A stretch of DNA of 64,000 nucleotides from Paraphaeosphaeria minitans (GCA_015832175.1 WJXW01000012.1:1694001-1758000); one strand, 5' to 3'. Positions 23,002 through 33,920 are shown, counted from the first letter of the stretch. Numbers and translations are program-made. Notes: a model not told the origin generated them from the sequence alone.

Positions 23002-23700
23002 TTACCCCTTTCCGCGCGCGAAGACACCGTTTTCGTCCATGTACTCAATCTTCAACAATGGCGACAAAATCAAAGTCAGTCTTTGTCTCCACCCTAATGA
23101 AATCGCCTGTCTAGAAAAACCCTCTACGTTACTAAGAATACTGGCTAAATGGTCGCTGTCACTCTTCAGTAGAATATTGCCTCTTCGAAAACACAGGGCC
23201 AATATTGTGCATCGATTTAGACATGGAGGTCTTCATGCCTCTATCCTGTGAAAAACTCAGCCCGACGAGGGATAGCAAGCTGAGCAGGAACATTTGTTCA
23301 TATCTGTGAGAGGTAGCCGACCTCGTCGCGATAGGCTCGACAATGGATGTCATATTCGGAAATTGGGCTGGAATCGGGCATCTGGTCGATACCTCCCCAT
23401 CGGAATGCAACGTTTCTCTCGGAAGGGCATATTGTCCAGTTTGGCGTGGTCCTAGCCAGACAAGTACTGTCGCAGCCGTACGGTAAATATCGGGCGTCAA
23501 AGCCAAATGCGTGCTCTGATCGGTTACATTATTCTGATTGATACAAACAGCGTCAGCCCAAAGACGGCGCGCAATGTTTCGACGCCTAAGCCTGGACAGT
23601 GCATCGAAAAGATTGGTGGCGATGGGCTCCGCAACTCTGCGGTGGCGTCTTTCAGCCGGCTGCAGCTCTAGGAGGCGGGTGTGTGTGCGTGGGCGATGGT
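23002..23700 (-). pseudogene. Second HET-domain relic
   Basis: On the minus strand, reading down from about 23690, I see TRLLELQPAE, then RRLWADAVCINQNN, then ALTPDIYRTAATVLVWLGP. This is the order and spacing of the HET domain core (LWxDAxCINQxD ... IYxxAxxVxxWLG). After this the homology fades. The frame closes at 23159 and another frame opens with no recognisable HET continuation. No start codon or intact C-terminus is evident. I judge it a decayed gene, though an intron-containing divergent gene is not fully excluded. Confidence 0.6.
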
Positions 23701-23943
23701 AAAGCCTGATATTGCTAGGATTTCATAACTATGTGCTAAAGCACGCGATGGTTGCATCGAAATGTGTTTGACCTGAGGTATCGAGGAGACGGTAGGATAG
23801 CCGCTAGCGCAAGCTTTACCTACTGGCACCAGCTCGCCGGAACGTGGCGCAGCCTGGCATTAGACCGGTAAGATATTCACAGGCGATGGATTCCGATCCA
23901 TGCATTCAGGATCAGGTCAATGCTGCACGGCCGGGTTGGCGTG

Positions 23944-24654
23944 TCAGGTCCCCAGGGGCATAACGAACTCCCTTTCAATCTGTGCGCGCATTCTCAGCCC
24001 AATGAAGAAGTGCACCCACATGACCGACACAGCGATGAAGACGGCCTGCACCGCCACCACGAGTGCTTTTCCTCTTTTCGATCCCACCTCGGGATACCCC
24101 AAAACGCGCACTATGTCGTCCACAAGGGCTAGATAAGCCGCGCGATACATTTCCCGATCGATCCCACCCATTATCACCCACGTCCATGTCCACGATGGCG
24201 GTACGAATCCGAAAACCACCGTGCTCGCCGTCGTCAAGAGCGCCTGAACGAAGAACTCGCTCCGTCGAGGAGGTGCTCCTTCCGGCTGATCGAGGACAGC
24301 ACCGACGCCATAGCTGGCCAGTACGTCTAGAAGGTAGTTGAACAGATTGAAGGGCGTGCCGAGGAGGCGGCCGTAGGTGAAGAGCACGGCGGCGCGGAGC
24401 AAGTCTGAGCGGCGCGAGAAGCGTACGGCCGGACGCGGGCGGGGTCGGTAGACGAGCGAGGCGAAGAAGTAGGTTGGAACAGCGCTGGCGAGAAGAAGTG
24501 CGCGGTGGGAGAACGGATTCGCGATGAAGAGGGTGAGGAAGGCGATTGTGAGGACCGGCAGATAGAGGTGTACAAAGGCACGCCATGCAGGCGCAGACGG
24601 CTGCGGAGCCGCTTCTGACATGTTTGGAGGCGGGCTGGGACCTGGTGAAGACAT
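23944..24654 (-). CDS. Small multi-pass membrane protein of unknown function
   Basis: A single-exon frame of 236 aa. After a proline-rich N-terminus come hydrophobic segments at about 32-50 (LYLPVLTIAFLTLFIANPF), 52-67, 85-110, 128-150 and 200-222. They are separated by basic loops (YRPRPRPAVRFSRRSD) and a conserved-looking SWTWTWVIMGGIDREMYRAAYLALVDD. I do not recognise the family. The membrane topology and sustained frame support a real gene. M12 (MSEAAP) is an alternative start. Strong GC bias makes a long antisense frame in the same place; I consider that a shadow. Confidence 0.65.
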   Translation of the reverse strand: MSSPGPSPPPNMSEAAPQPSAPAWRAFVHLYLPVLTIAFLTLFIANPFSHRALLLASAVPTYFFASLVYRPRPRPAVRFSRRSDLLRAAVLFTYGRLLGTPFNLFNYLLDVLASYGVGAVLDQPEGAPPRRSEFFVQALLTTASTVVFGFVPPSWTWTWVIMGGIDREMYRAAYLALVDDIVRVLGYPEVGSKRGKALVVAVQAVFIAVSVMWVHFFIGLRMRAQIEREFVMPLGT

Positions 24655-25341
24655 GGTCGGCCCTGTCGTCGTCGTGCAGTGGAGTGAAGAGCGGCGCAGT
24701 GCACTTTCTTGATGGAAACATAGTCAAGCCCAGCCTCGCGCCATCACGTGGTAGCGCGCCATCAGTCGCCCGCGGGATCTAGTCTATCCGTAGTGGTGGG
24801 CTTTGTAGACGTGAACGGTCAATCAACGGTGGAAGTGAACAGCAATCCAGGCACACTGCCGAACTCGGATTTCTATCAAAACGCGCTAGTTGCTGAGTTA
24901 TTCATTGAGGCGTTTTCTTGTTGAAGTTAAGACATGCTCACTTTGTGATCAACTGCTGTCTCAGTAAGAGATCGACTTCCCCGAGATAGTAGGTGTTGAC
25001 GTTGACACCATCAATAGCTGTTAGAAAGAGTCTCGCTGCGCGCGACGTCATAAGCTTCATGACTGTACATCGTGGATAAGTCCAAAAGCATTGTTCATGG
25101 ACCGTATCTTTCCGATTCCCAGTTCAGTCCAAACAGCTGGCGATTGATGCTTTTGATCACTCCGATAGATGTCTACTGTTATCGTGCAATTCGCTAGCAA
25201 CTCGTATCTGCTCTGAGCGGATGACTGCGCTAAGCCATATAGGGTCAAGGACCTCGGCCGCCGCGAGGTCCCGCTCCGAGTCACGCCTTCCAGACTTCCG
25301 TCCGATTCACGACCCTTGGATAAGAACAGCCATCAATCACA
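24655..25341. other. Divergent intergenic region
   Basis: 687 bp between the membrane-protein gene (minus) and the MFS gene (plus). It presumably holds both promoters. I see no gene in it. Confidence 0.5.
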
Positions 25342-26947
25342 ATGGCGCGCAGGCCGGACGAATGTGAGCCTCTTCTTGCCGATCGCCATGTCAACGCCCC
25401 GAAATCTGATGGACACCCACTTTCCCGCATCAAGACTATGCTCTGGGGCCCCGCATCCATAGAACGACGCGTGGTGATGAAGCTGGACCTCACCATATTG
25501 CCCTACTTTTCGCTGATATGGTTTCTCTTCGGCGTGAACCGTGCTAGCTACAGTCACGCCTATATCAGCGGCATGAAGGAAGACCTCAACTTCCAGGGCA
25601 ACCAGTTCAATTTGATGATCACCATTTACATGGTGTTTTATGCGGTTTTCCAGATCCCGTCGACCTCGCTCCTTACATTGGCGCGGCCGAAGTACGTCTT
25701 CGTTGCTGCGAATGTGGCGTGGAGCGTTCTGACGCTGCTCACCTTCCGAATGCAAAATGTCTACCAGCTATTCATACTGAGCGGTTTCGAAGGCGCATTT
25801 TCAGCTGTTGCATATGTTGGAGCACACTTCATCTATGGTTCGTGGTACAAAAGGTCTGAGCTGAGCACCCGGGCAGCCATCTTTTGTTGCTTCGGGCACA
25901 CGGGAAGCATCGCAGGCGGATGGATTCAAGCCGGTCTTCTCTCTGCTTTCGATGGGAAGGGTGGGCTACCAGCATGGCGATGGGTATTCGTGGTTGTATC
26001 GGTCATTACGATTCCAGTTGCTGCACTTGGTAAGCTCCAAAGAGATGGTTCGAAACGCTCCTACTGATTTCTGGTACAGGATGGCTCGTGATACCTAACC
26101 TGCCGACACACAAAAGTGCGTGGTACCTCTCAGACGAAGAGAAGGACGTAGCTGTCTCCCGGCTCGGCAAGACGAAGAAAGCTAGCTGGGATCTGACAGT
26201 TTTCCGACGCGTACTTCTAAGTTGGCAATTCTGGCTTCTGCCCATGATCTTCATGCGTAAGTTCACCCTCGCACTGGTCTTACGTTCAACCAAGGTCTGA
26301 CCCTTGTAACAGTCTACTCGCTCTGTATCCAAGCCTGCGGCAACAACGTCATGCCTCTCTGGATGGCTTCTCGTGGCTACACAACAATCCAACAAAACAC
26401 CTACCCCACCGCGATCTACCTGTTCGCTATCCTCGGCACGGTAATCTACTCGCTCATCTCGGACCATCTTCAGTCGCGCTGGCAGCCATCCCTAGCGATT
26501 GGTCTGACCTTCATTGTAGGCTCAGCGATCCTCGTCGCCGACCCTGCGGCAGATGGCTGGCATTTCCTCGCTTTCTACCTTCTCGGGACGACATATGCAC
26601 CGCAGGCTGTGTGGTATTCCTGGATGGCGGACGTGACGGCGCATGACGTACAGCTCAGGGCCATCACCACGGGCTGGATGAACAGCTTCGACTTTGCTTT
26701 TGTCACGTGGTGGCCGTTGGTGTTCTATCCCGTCACGGACGCGCCGCACTACGAGAAGGGGTATCTCGCGAGCTTGGTCACTGGAGCGCTGGTCGTGCCT
26801 TTTGTCGGACTCATTGTGTATCTCGAGACGAGGGATCGAAGGCTTGGGAAGATTGGAATGGGCTTCGAGGGCGAAAGTGTAGAGGGCGCCGAAACGGCAA
26901 GAGAGGAGGCGGACGGTGGGCTGGTGAGCGTGCCGCAGATATCATAG
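25342..26947 (+). CDS. MFS transporter, Dal5/allantoate permease (ACS) family
   Basis: Predicted 499 aa in three exons: 25342-26029, 26080-26256, 26313-26947 (introns 50 and 56 nt). The protein begins with a hydrophilic tail (ECEPLLADRH) and then the family signature ERRVVMKLDLTILPYFSLIWFLFGVNRASYSHAYISGM. About twelve hydrophobic helices follow, with the central loop RLGKTKKASWDLTVFRRVLLSWQFW and WYSWMADVTAHDVQLRAITTGWMNSF. Anion:cation symporters of this fungal group carry allantoate, pantothenate, biotin, nicotinate or dipeptides into the cell. The substrate is not predictable here. Length is normal and no key motif is missing. Confidence 0.88.
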
Positions 26948-27584
26948 AATAGAGAAATCAGCGACGGCTGAGAGCACCGAGGGCAGGTGTCGACAGGCAT
27001 CTTGGCTTCTCGATGGGCCATAGATCGCCTCCGGATGTGGTGGGCACTGGCATACCTACTGCCTGCAAAAAGAGAATACTATCTAACCTAGAATCCTCCA
27101 AGCCAACGCGATCTGGAGTCCTTCTTCCCTAACGCATTTATTCAATCGAAGCCTCTTTCCTCGAGAGAATATCGATCTCGGAATGCTGCGAGATGCATGC
27201 CTTAGTCATCAGGCTTCAGGCATCCCAGCCTCGCGGTTACACAGTACCCAGCTGCTCTTCGCACCTAGGTACCTTTTTCTGCGCAAACGTGTCGTGCTGC
27301 TGCGAACAGTTGTATTCCTCTTCCTATTGCAATGTACTCTTTGTACTGTACCATGGAATCTTTTTGTACGTGTTGCAATTCTTTGTTTCAAAATAAATAA
27401 AGTGATAAACGTGTATTAGTAAGGAGGGACTTACAAAAATTAGCTTTTGATATTTATTGTGATTTCAACGTAATCAATTGTAATTGAGTGGGGTTACCTA
27501 TATTTTGTTGTTCTATTGAAAAGGTCTGTCTGACCAAAACGGTAAGGATTACTTAATCGCTGGTCGACGGCTTAGCGGCATGTC
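26948..27584. other. AT-rich intergenic region
   Basis: 637 bp with no recognisable gene. The 27360-27540 part is AT-rich and contains an AATAAATAAA-like stretch at about 27392. Confidence 0.5.
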
Positions 27585-28493
27585 ATGCACAGTTGCGTTC
27601 CGTCCACATGTAACGCGTCCGCGTTCCCGACATCTTCGCATCGCATCCATCTCAGCATCAACCGCGGAAGGCCGTCCTTGTCGCGTCTATCCGTCAATGC
27701 GGCAATCGTAGCCATGAAGCCCCGCACGTGCCGTTTTCAATCGCTACGCGTCTTGCGAACAGTTGGCGCGCCTCTTACCGCACACAATACATGGACAAGT
27801 CGTGGGCTTTATCGCTGGGCTGGGCGACTCGTTTCTGCGGTTGAGCTTGCCAGGCGCTGGTGGAGGATGCCCAGCAGGGCAGAGCGTCTCGCTGGTCGAG
27901 CATGCTCTGAAGAGTGGTTCAGAGTACTTGATGCCGGTCGAGCATGCTCTGAAGAGTGGTCCAGAGTACTTGATGCCCTGACGCACCAAGCATCGCTTCT
28001 CGTCGCCGTGCGACCAGTGACGGCCGGCGTTACCGATGCCCACACGGTCCGATTCAAGGATGACTGGATGGCCGAAAAAACCATTGGATTCAGATTGAAA
28101 GAAGAGCGAATTGCAATGCGGAGGAAGAAGAGAATAGAACAAATGGAAATAGGATGGGAGGCAGGTACCTTTGTGCACAAGTTCTATACTTGGCTACACA
28201 AGAAGAGCATGGCCTCGCTCGCAAAGAAGCACAAGGAGTTTATGCAAGTCCCTGAGCTGGCGGAAATGTATACGAAGATGTCACGCGAGGAGCCGAGTGG
28301 GTGGAAACCGCCTCAGACCGACAAATCTCCCAGCGCTTCTCATCCCGCCAAGAAGCACGCGGGGAGTAGTAAAGCACACAAAGCAGTGTCGGCTGAAAGA
28401 AAAGCGGGCAGCGAGCAGCTGATAAAACACCTTAGGGAGAAGGAGATGAGGTTGAAGAAAGAACTGAAGCCAAAGAGAGGGAAGAAGGACTAA
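27585..28493 (+). CDS. Doubtful basic hypothetical protein with a duplicated 14-residue block
   Basis: An open frame of 302 codons. The last ~150 residues look protein-like: a charged helical stretch (GFRLKEERIAMRRKKRIEQMEIGWEAGTF in two parts), FYTWLHKKSMASLAKKHKEF, and a lysine-rich tail ending KRGKKD. The N-terminal half is arginine-rich and may not be coding; M44 or a start near 28070 are alternatives. It contains a 14-residue tandem duplicate (GRACSEEWFRVLDA/GRACSEEWSRVLDA). I do not recognise the family. Confidence 0.35.
   Translation: MHSCVPSTCNASAFPTSSHRIHLSINRGRPSLSRLSVNAAIVAMKPRTCRFQSLRVLRTVGAPLTAHNTWTSRGLYRWAGRLVSAVELARRWWRMPSRAERLAGRACSEEWFRVLDAGRACSEEWSRVLDALTHQASLLVAVRPVTAGVTDAHTVRFKDDWMAEKTIGFRLKEERIAMRRKKRIEQMEIGWEAGTFVHKFYTWLHKKSMASLAKKHKEFMQVPELAEMYTKMSREEPSGWKPPQTDKSPSASHPAKKHAGSSKAHKAVSAERKAGSEQLIKHLREKEMRLKKELKPKRGKKD
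27894..27977 (+). repeat. 42-bp perfect-length tandem duplication
   Basis: Two adjacent 42-bp copies (27894-27935 and 27936-27977) differ by one base (TTCAGAG versus TCCAGAG). The period is a multiple of three and keeps the surrounding frame. Confidence 0.85.
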
Positions 28494-29530
28494 GTGTGAC
28501 GGGCGGTGCAGCCGGCACATGCGATAGCACACGCAAACTCTCTCTTCCTTTCGAGTGCACACGCTGAGCGCTGAGCGCAGTCCATCTCAATCCACAGCCC
28601 AGGAGGATCGAAGACACCAGTAGCCTCTTACGCAGAGGGCATATGGGCTCTGCCTTTCACCTCGCTTATGCACAGCTCTGGACCACGGGCATCTTCGGTC
28701 GAGCTTACCGCTGCATCTTCTTTGTCCCCTACGTCGCGAAACAAGATCGGGTGCCAAGGTTCGGTGTTCCCACACAGTGTTCCCACATATCGTAGTGCTC
28801 CCGACACGGTGCGGCGGTGTGATGGTGAACACCCCAAAAGACTACGCCGCACTAGGCGCCCGAGCTACGCATACCTACCTACATCACGGCCCCCACTTGA
28901 CGCTCAACATGAAGGACTGCACGCACTCGTGATCAGAATGTGCGTGAGAAGCAGTCGGTATCGGATGAGCTGCAACCTGGAATGTTGGCCACAGCCACGT
29001 ACGTTGCGCGCGGCCTCTCGAATGGACCCTGGCAGTCGTTCGTTCTTGCCATTTCATCGCTCGCTTAGGTATCGGACCCCTGCAAGTGGATTGCAGGGCA
29101 TCGGGAAGGAACGTACCTCCAGTTCAGTATACGCGCGATGGAGGCGCCCTATTCGCACATGAACAGCCATTGATGGCGGCATGTTCATGTTCAAGGCATC
29201 GTGCTTCTGCCGTTACCTACCCTGTCGAACTTGGCCCTCCCGGTCAGAGGCACAGCAGATCTTTGAGCGGCGAACATATTGTACCTAATGCAGGCTTCAT
29301 CACTTCTTGTTTCCTGCTAACGCCCGGTGTACGCGCCGTACTTGGATGACTCCCATGCCTTCTCCTGGTCTGTGCTCTTCCTTCCCAGCGTACCCTCGCC
29401 TGCATATAAATCCTCTCCTTCTCCATACCCTGCCACTCAACTCCTCACTGCACCGCAGAAGCGTCGTCGGACCTCCCATCCACGTTAAATCGATTCAGGC
29501 CAGACTCTTATACCAAACGCAATCCTCAAG
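28494..29530. other. Intergenic region upstream of the EthD gene
   Basis: About 1 kb without a supportable gene. The final ~130 bp hold a TATA box and leader for the gene at 29531. Confidence 0.5.
29405..29410 (+). promoter_or_regulatory. TATA box of the EthD gene
   Basis: TATAAA 121-126 bp before the start codon, followed by a pyrimidine-rich stretch (TCCTCTCCTTCTCC) typical of fungal core promoters. Confidence 0.6.
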
Positions 29531-30333
29531 ATGCGTAGTTCCGCCCTTGCCTTTAGCGTGCTCTCCTTCCTCTCCCTCAGCGCCGCCCTTCGCTCCTTCC
29601 CTTGCGACACTGACACCGAAACCTGCACCCCATCGCTCCCGGACTTCACAAACTGCTCGCCCTCCGTTTCCTCAGACGGCAAACAATGCCCGCACGCCTA
29701 CACCTTCTCCGAGTACGCACCCGGCACCTACACGAACCGTGACTCGAATCGCCAACCGTACTTCCGCTTCATGATCCTGTTCACGATGAACCCGGCTCTG
29801 TGCGAGGAGCAGGCCAACGAGCATTGGAAGACGGTGCACGCCGACCTGACGCTGGCGATGAAGGACACGGGCGTGCTGATCGAGCGGTACGTCCAGTTCC
29901 ACGCAGATGCGGCGAGTCGGGAGGCCATCCGGTCGTTTGTGGATACGGGGTCTGTGGTGAGTCTTTCTGGCTTTTGCTCTCGCGACGGTGGGTAGGTGCA
30001 TGTCTGAGTTGAGAACGCTGATCTTGGCCAACAGGAGGTCGCGCCGTATGATGGGATCGCGGAGTTTCATGCCAAGGATGCGGGAAGCGTGCTCAAGTTC
30101 ATCGGGAACGCGTTTGGGGATCCGGTGATTGGGAAGGATCAGAATTACTTTGTGGATGGGGCAGTGAAGCTGCGAGTCATGGCTGGTAGGTTCGAAGTCG
30201 GGGTTTTGGTGGGGAGGTTGGACTGACATGTGGTGTAGGGTACGACACGCTGATCTACGGATCGGGCATCAAGACGTCGGGCGGGACTGATGGCGTTCTG
30301 CCTGGGGACCCTCGCTTCAATAATAATTCCTAG
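29531..30333 (+). CDS. Secreted EthD-domain (dimeric alpha-beta barrel) protein
   Basis: Predicted 223 aa in three exons: 29531-29956, 30035-30185, 30239-30333 (introns 78 and 53 nt). A signal peptide (MRSSALAFSVLSFLSLSAAL) is followed by a Cys-containing segment, then an EthD-like ferredoxin fold: FRFMILFTMNPALCEEQANEHWKTVHADL, YVQFHAD, PYDGIAEFHAKD, and DPVIGKDQNYFVDGAVKLRVMAGYDTLIYG. The W..H pair (HWKTVH) is the family hallmark. EthD proteins include degradative accessory proteins and decarboxylases of polyketide pathways. A signal peptide on one is unusual. The function here is unknown. Confidence 0.8.
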
Positions 30334-30934
30334 GATTTGGGTCTGTGACAGAGTTATATGATGGCCTAGCGCAGAGGTGTCGTTGTCAAGGGTTCCTGGA
30401 GTTTCTCGGAGTGTCTCTCTACAATCGTGGACGGGTAGGATATGGTGGGATCCAGACGCGTGTTGCATCTGCAAGGCGCTGTAGGTGCTAGGTAGTCATG
30501 AATCAAACGTAGGTTCGCTAGAAGGTATAAACCATCTCGGGGTCGCCTCTACGCAAGGCTGGGCGGCTAAACTGCACCGGTATCGTAAACAAAACTACAT
30601 CCATATCTGCACGTAATCTCGTGTTGCGTCCCTACGCAGCAACACCTCTGTTCAATACCGGTAACTGTATGCATTTTATAATCATCTCTGAAGACCCCAC
30701 CCCCGCCGTTCCTGTTACTACACACCACGGATATTTGAACGGGACGCGCATTACTACCATCCATTCATGCAGATATCACACAGCTCGTCACGACTATGTA
30801 GGATTGCTGTCGTGGCGATAGATACCAGAACCATCGACGGTCGAGCGCTGAATCGAGACAATTGATTAACTATTAGCAAATAAAAGATAAACAGCATCTA
30901 GGTATAGGTTCGTGCACAACATCTCTCTCCCCCT
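30334..30934. other. Convergent intergenic region
   Basis: 601 bp between the 3' ends of the EthD gene and the AA7 oxidase gene. I see no gene in it. Confidence 0.5.
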
Positions 30935-32892
30935 TCACGCCCCGATGCTCTGCGGGTTCCAGAAGACATTCGCCGGATCCACGACCTTCTTCAGCGCCGC
31001 CAACCGCGCATACACCGCGTCCCCGTAGTACACCTTGTGCGCCGTCGCCGCATCGTACGTCGGATCCACGTAGTTCAGGTACGCGCCAAAGGTCGTGTTC
31101 GGCTGCGCCTTGGTGATGGCATCGTTCATGCCGTTCATGTAGTTGACGACCTCGGCGCCCGCGCCCGTGCCGTAGTTCTGGAACACCCACAGGCTGTCGC
31201 GGTCGCTGTATGCCGCGAAGCTGGTGTCCTTGGTGTTGATGGCGGATCCGGGGCCGCCGTAGAGGTTGATGATGGAGTAGAAGGTCACGCTGCCCGACTT
31301 GATGTAGTCGTAGTACGCGTTCAGGGCGGCGGCGGAGAGCCCGTCGGTCTCGGGGACGGTGAGGGACTTGGCGAAGAAGGTGTCGTGGTCGGCGTGCTCG
31401 GCGTAGTCGGTGGTGGGCTCTTTGATGGTGTCCTTGCCGCCGAGGAGGACGAGGTAGTCGTACCAGCCGTAGGATTTGACGGTCGCGGTGCCGGCGGGGG
31501 GCATGTTGCGGAGGAATTCGGGCAGGATTTTGGAGTTGAATTCGGCGACGGTGCCGGAGAAGTAGCCGGACAAGCTGAAGGTGTCGGAGTTGTCGAGGTA
31601 GACGCCGAACGAGATGCGGTTGTCGATGATGGACGAGTTGCGCGCGATTTCTTGGAGGCGCAACCAGCCATCTGTGAAGGTGGACTGCTTGGCAAACATG
31701 CCGGTCCAGGGGATGGCGAAGTAGGTGACGCTTTCTGGGGCGGCGCGGGTTTGCATGTAGAAGTTGACGATTATGCCGAGGGACTCGGCGGCTCCACGGA
31801 TGCCCCAGTAGATCTCGGAGTTCTGCGTGGAGCTGGCCTTGATCAAGGTGCCGTTTGCGAGGACGACGTCGGCGGCGATGATCGCGTCCATGGCGAGACC
31901 CCAGCTGCGCGAAGTTGTGCCATATCCACCGTGAGTCGAATGTCCACCGATGCCGACATCAGGGCCTGCAAAAAATCAGTTCGAAGCGTCTACAAACAAT
32001 ATGTGTTGGACTTACAAGTGCCGTGGGAAAGCGCTCGCTTGCCCTGCTGGTAGATGCCATCTGCGAGGTTACCCAATCGCACACCACCGCCGACCTGAAC
32101 AACGCCAGACGAAGTGTCCAAAGCGACGTTCTGGAAAGACTCCAAGTCGATCACTGATGAAGTCAGCCTTGAGCCCCGTGTCCTTTCTCAGAAAACAAGC
32201 TCACCCATCGATCCATCCTTTCCTCCGCTGCTGAAGCTTGCATAAGAGTGGCCACCTGATTTGGGCTGGATTTTCAAGCCACCTTCTGCGCCACACACCA
32301 CAGCGTCCTGAACATGCTGGTTCGTTGTCGGCAGAACGATAACAGCAGGCTTGTACGGCAAGCGCAGGTTGTACGGCTGTGCAAGCAGGGAGTAGTCCGC
32401 ATCAGACGAAACCTTGTAGGGCACCTTCTTCCCTGTCAAGCACTGAGTGGCTGAGCCAGACGCGGTCCCAGGTGGTGACGAGACGGCAGATGTCTTTGAA
32501 GTGGCAGAGGAGACCTTGGCGATGGTTAGCACAGTCCTTGAAGCTCGATTGTTGCTTCCACAGTTTCCAAAGCCAGACTGGCATGCTGAGGACTTGGTGG
32601 AGGAAGCGATGCTCTTGCTGCTTACAGGTGTGCTGGTGGTTGGGATAGCGCTGGTGGGTGGGATAGTGCTGCTGGTTGGGCTGTTGCTGCCGCAGTTGCC
32701 GTAGGCAGACTGGCAGCCAGTTCCGCAGTATGCAGACGTAGAACCACACCACCCGGCGCTGCTACAGCAGTTTCCGAACGTGCTACCAAGACAGGTGTAT
32801 TTGTTGGTTCCTCCGCAAGTGGCGTCGTTTGAGACGGTGGCGGCCAAGGCGCCCGAGAACAGGCCAACGGCCAGGAACGAAACGTTTCTCAT
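30935..32892 (-). CDS. Secreted CBM18-AA7 fusion: chitin-binding module plus (chito)oligosaccharide oxidase
   Basis: Predicted 618 aa in three exons: 32892-32205, 32153-32016, 31965-30935 (introns 51 and 50 nt). After a signal peptide (MRNVSFLAVGLFSGALA) comes a hevein-type CBM18: TCGGTNKYTCLGSTFGNCCS, then AGWCGSTSAYCGTGCQS. A Ser/Thr linker follows with two NCGSN motifs. Next is a vanillyl-alcohol-oxidase-type flavin domain. H in SGGHSYASF and C in HGTCPDVGIGGH are the two residues that bind FAD covalently in AA7 oxidases. The berberine-bridge C-terminus ends KKVVDPANVFWNPQSIG. AA7 enzymes oxidise the reducing end of oligosaccharides to lactones with release of H2O2. The chitin module suggests chito-oligosaccharides (inference). 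Confidence 0.9.
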
Positions 32893-32957
32893 GATGAAAG
32901 GATGTGAGTGTGTGTGCAGAGGTGATGATAGGAGAGGATACAGGCGATGGCTACACA

Positions 32958-32965
32958 CTATATAG
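32958..32965 (-). promoter_or_regulatory. TATA box of the CBM18-AA7 gene
   Basis: CTATATAG on the minus strand about 66-73 bp before the start codon at 32892. It supports that start over an in-frame ATG at 33015, which would bury the signal peptide. Confidence 0.6.
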
Positions 32966-33563
32966 CACGGAAGCAGGCGCAGTACTGCGATGCAACACCC
33001 AGGTAGAGGCCTCACGAGGAGCTGTGCGCTGAGTACAAGCTACGGTCCCACAAGTTAACAGCACGATGCACCGCCGTCACGCAGATCATTCGCTAGCTTT
33101 CAGCTGCCCAGTGGAGAATCTCTCCGGTGAACTTGCCACTCGGTATTTCGCCGTTCTGAAAAGGGTGCTTTGCGCAACTCGCCATTTCGAGAGACTTTGG
33201 GACGTTGGGCTGTCCAGAGGGCCGTCAAGGGGTTGCCAATGGCCGATTTAGTTTCCGAAATGAAGTCTTGGGAGGTGACATGCTGGGTAGCGGAAGCACA
33301 GAGATACTTTTCTGTGGGGTTGGCATCGAAGCTTACGGGAAAGAGCCTAGCGCCACCTCAGCCGCAAGACCCGGCTGTTGCTATTCTCGGCGCACGACAA
33401 TTGGCGTCTTTTCTTTTGGCGCAGGTACAAGCAGAGGTGGAGCTCGTTCTTCGTGCAAAGCCTACTTTCTGGCCAGCTGCGCTATCCTTTCGCCTCCGTG
33501 ACGTTGCAGAATGTATGTGCTGCTGTTACTAGGATGGGATTACCTACCTATACGCATGCATAA
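32966..33563. other. Intergenic region left of the MITE
   Basis: About 600 bp. Frames of up to 120 codons are present on the plus strand, but none has recognisable features. Confidence 0.45.
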
Positions 33564-33917
33564 GGGCCTGTTCGGTCGCGTCGTGATCTGAGCCTGTAAT
33601 TCAACAGATTAGGATTAGCTCGTCAGTAGAGACCGGAGGAGCCCTGAATAGGAGCTGTAAATAATAAGAAATAAAAGTTCTAGACTGTTTTTAGTACTGG
33701 CTTTCGTAGTTGGCACATAAAGAGGGGAGAATGTAATATTTTTCGGCTGTAGTAATAAGCACTAGTTGGTCGGATTTCGTTTTATTTAGACACTAGTGAG
33801 TAATAGTATTAGAACTTCAATTGTATCTCTAAGGCCTCTCATCAAGTCTACAGTAGGACCTGGTATAGTACGGTTAAAATAGAATATCCATAATCACGCT
33901 GAAAACTAGTCAGGCCC
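33564..33917. mobile_element. Non-autonomous Harbinger-type MITE (354 bp)
   Basis: The left end GGGCCTGTTCGGT (33564-33576) is identical to the terminus of the element at 6072. The right end is CAGGCCC, the complement of the first seven bases. An internal CGTGAT block recurs near both ends. The 3-bp duplication TAA flanks it exactly (33561-33563 and 33918-33920). The interior is AT-rich and non-coding. It is most simply a short derivative mobilised by a transposase of the same family as the 6072-8984 element. Confidence 0.8.
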
Positions 33918-33920
33918 TAA

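Noticed and set aside
23975..24727. 250-codon overlapping frame on the same strand as the membrane protein
   Set aside because: Arg/Pro/His-rich composition typical of an out-of-frame shadow. The 236-aa frame has coherent membrane helices.
26041..26060. GGTTCGAAAC resembling a tRNA T-loop
   Set aside because: It lies inside an MFS intron with no acceptor or anticodon stem around it. No tRNA was recognised in the window.
31037..32053. 338-codon plus-strand frame antisense to the AA7 oxidase
   Set aside because: A valine/glycine-rich shadow caused by GC-biased codon third positions of the real gene.
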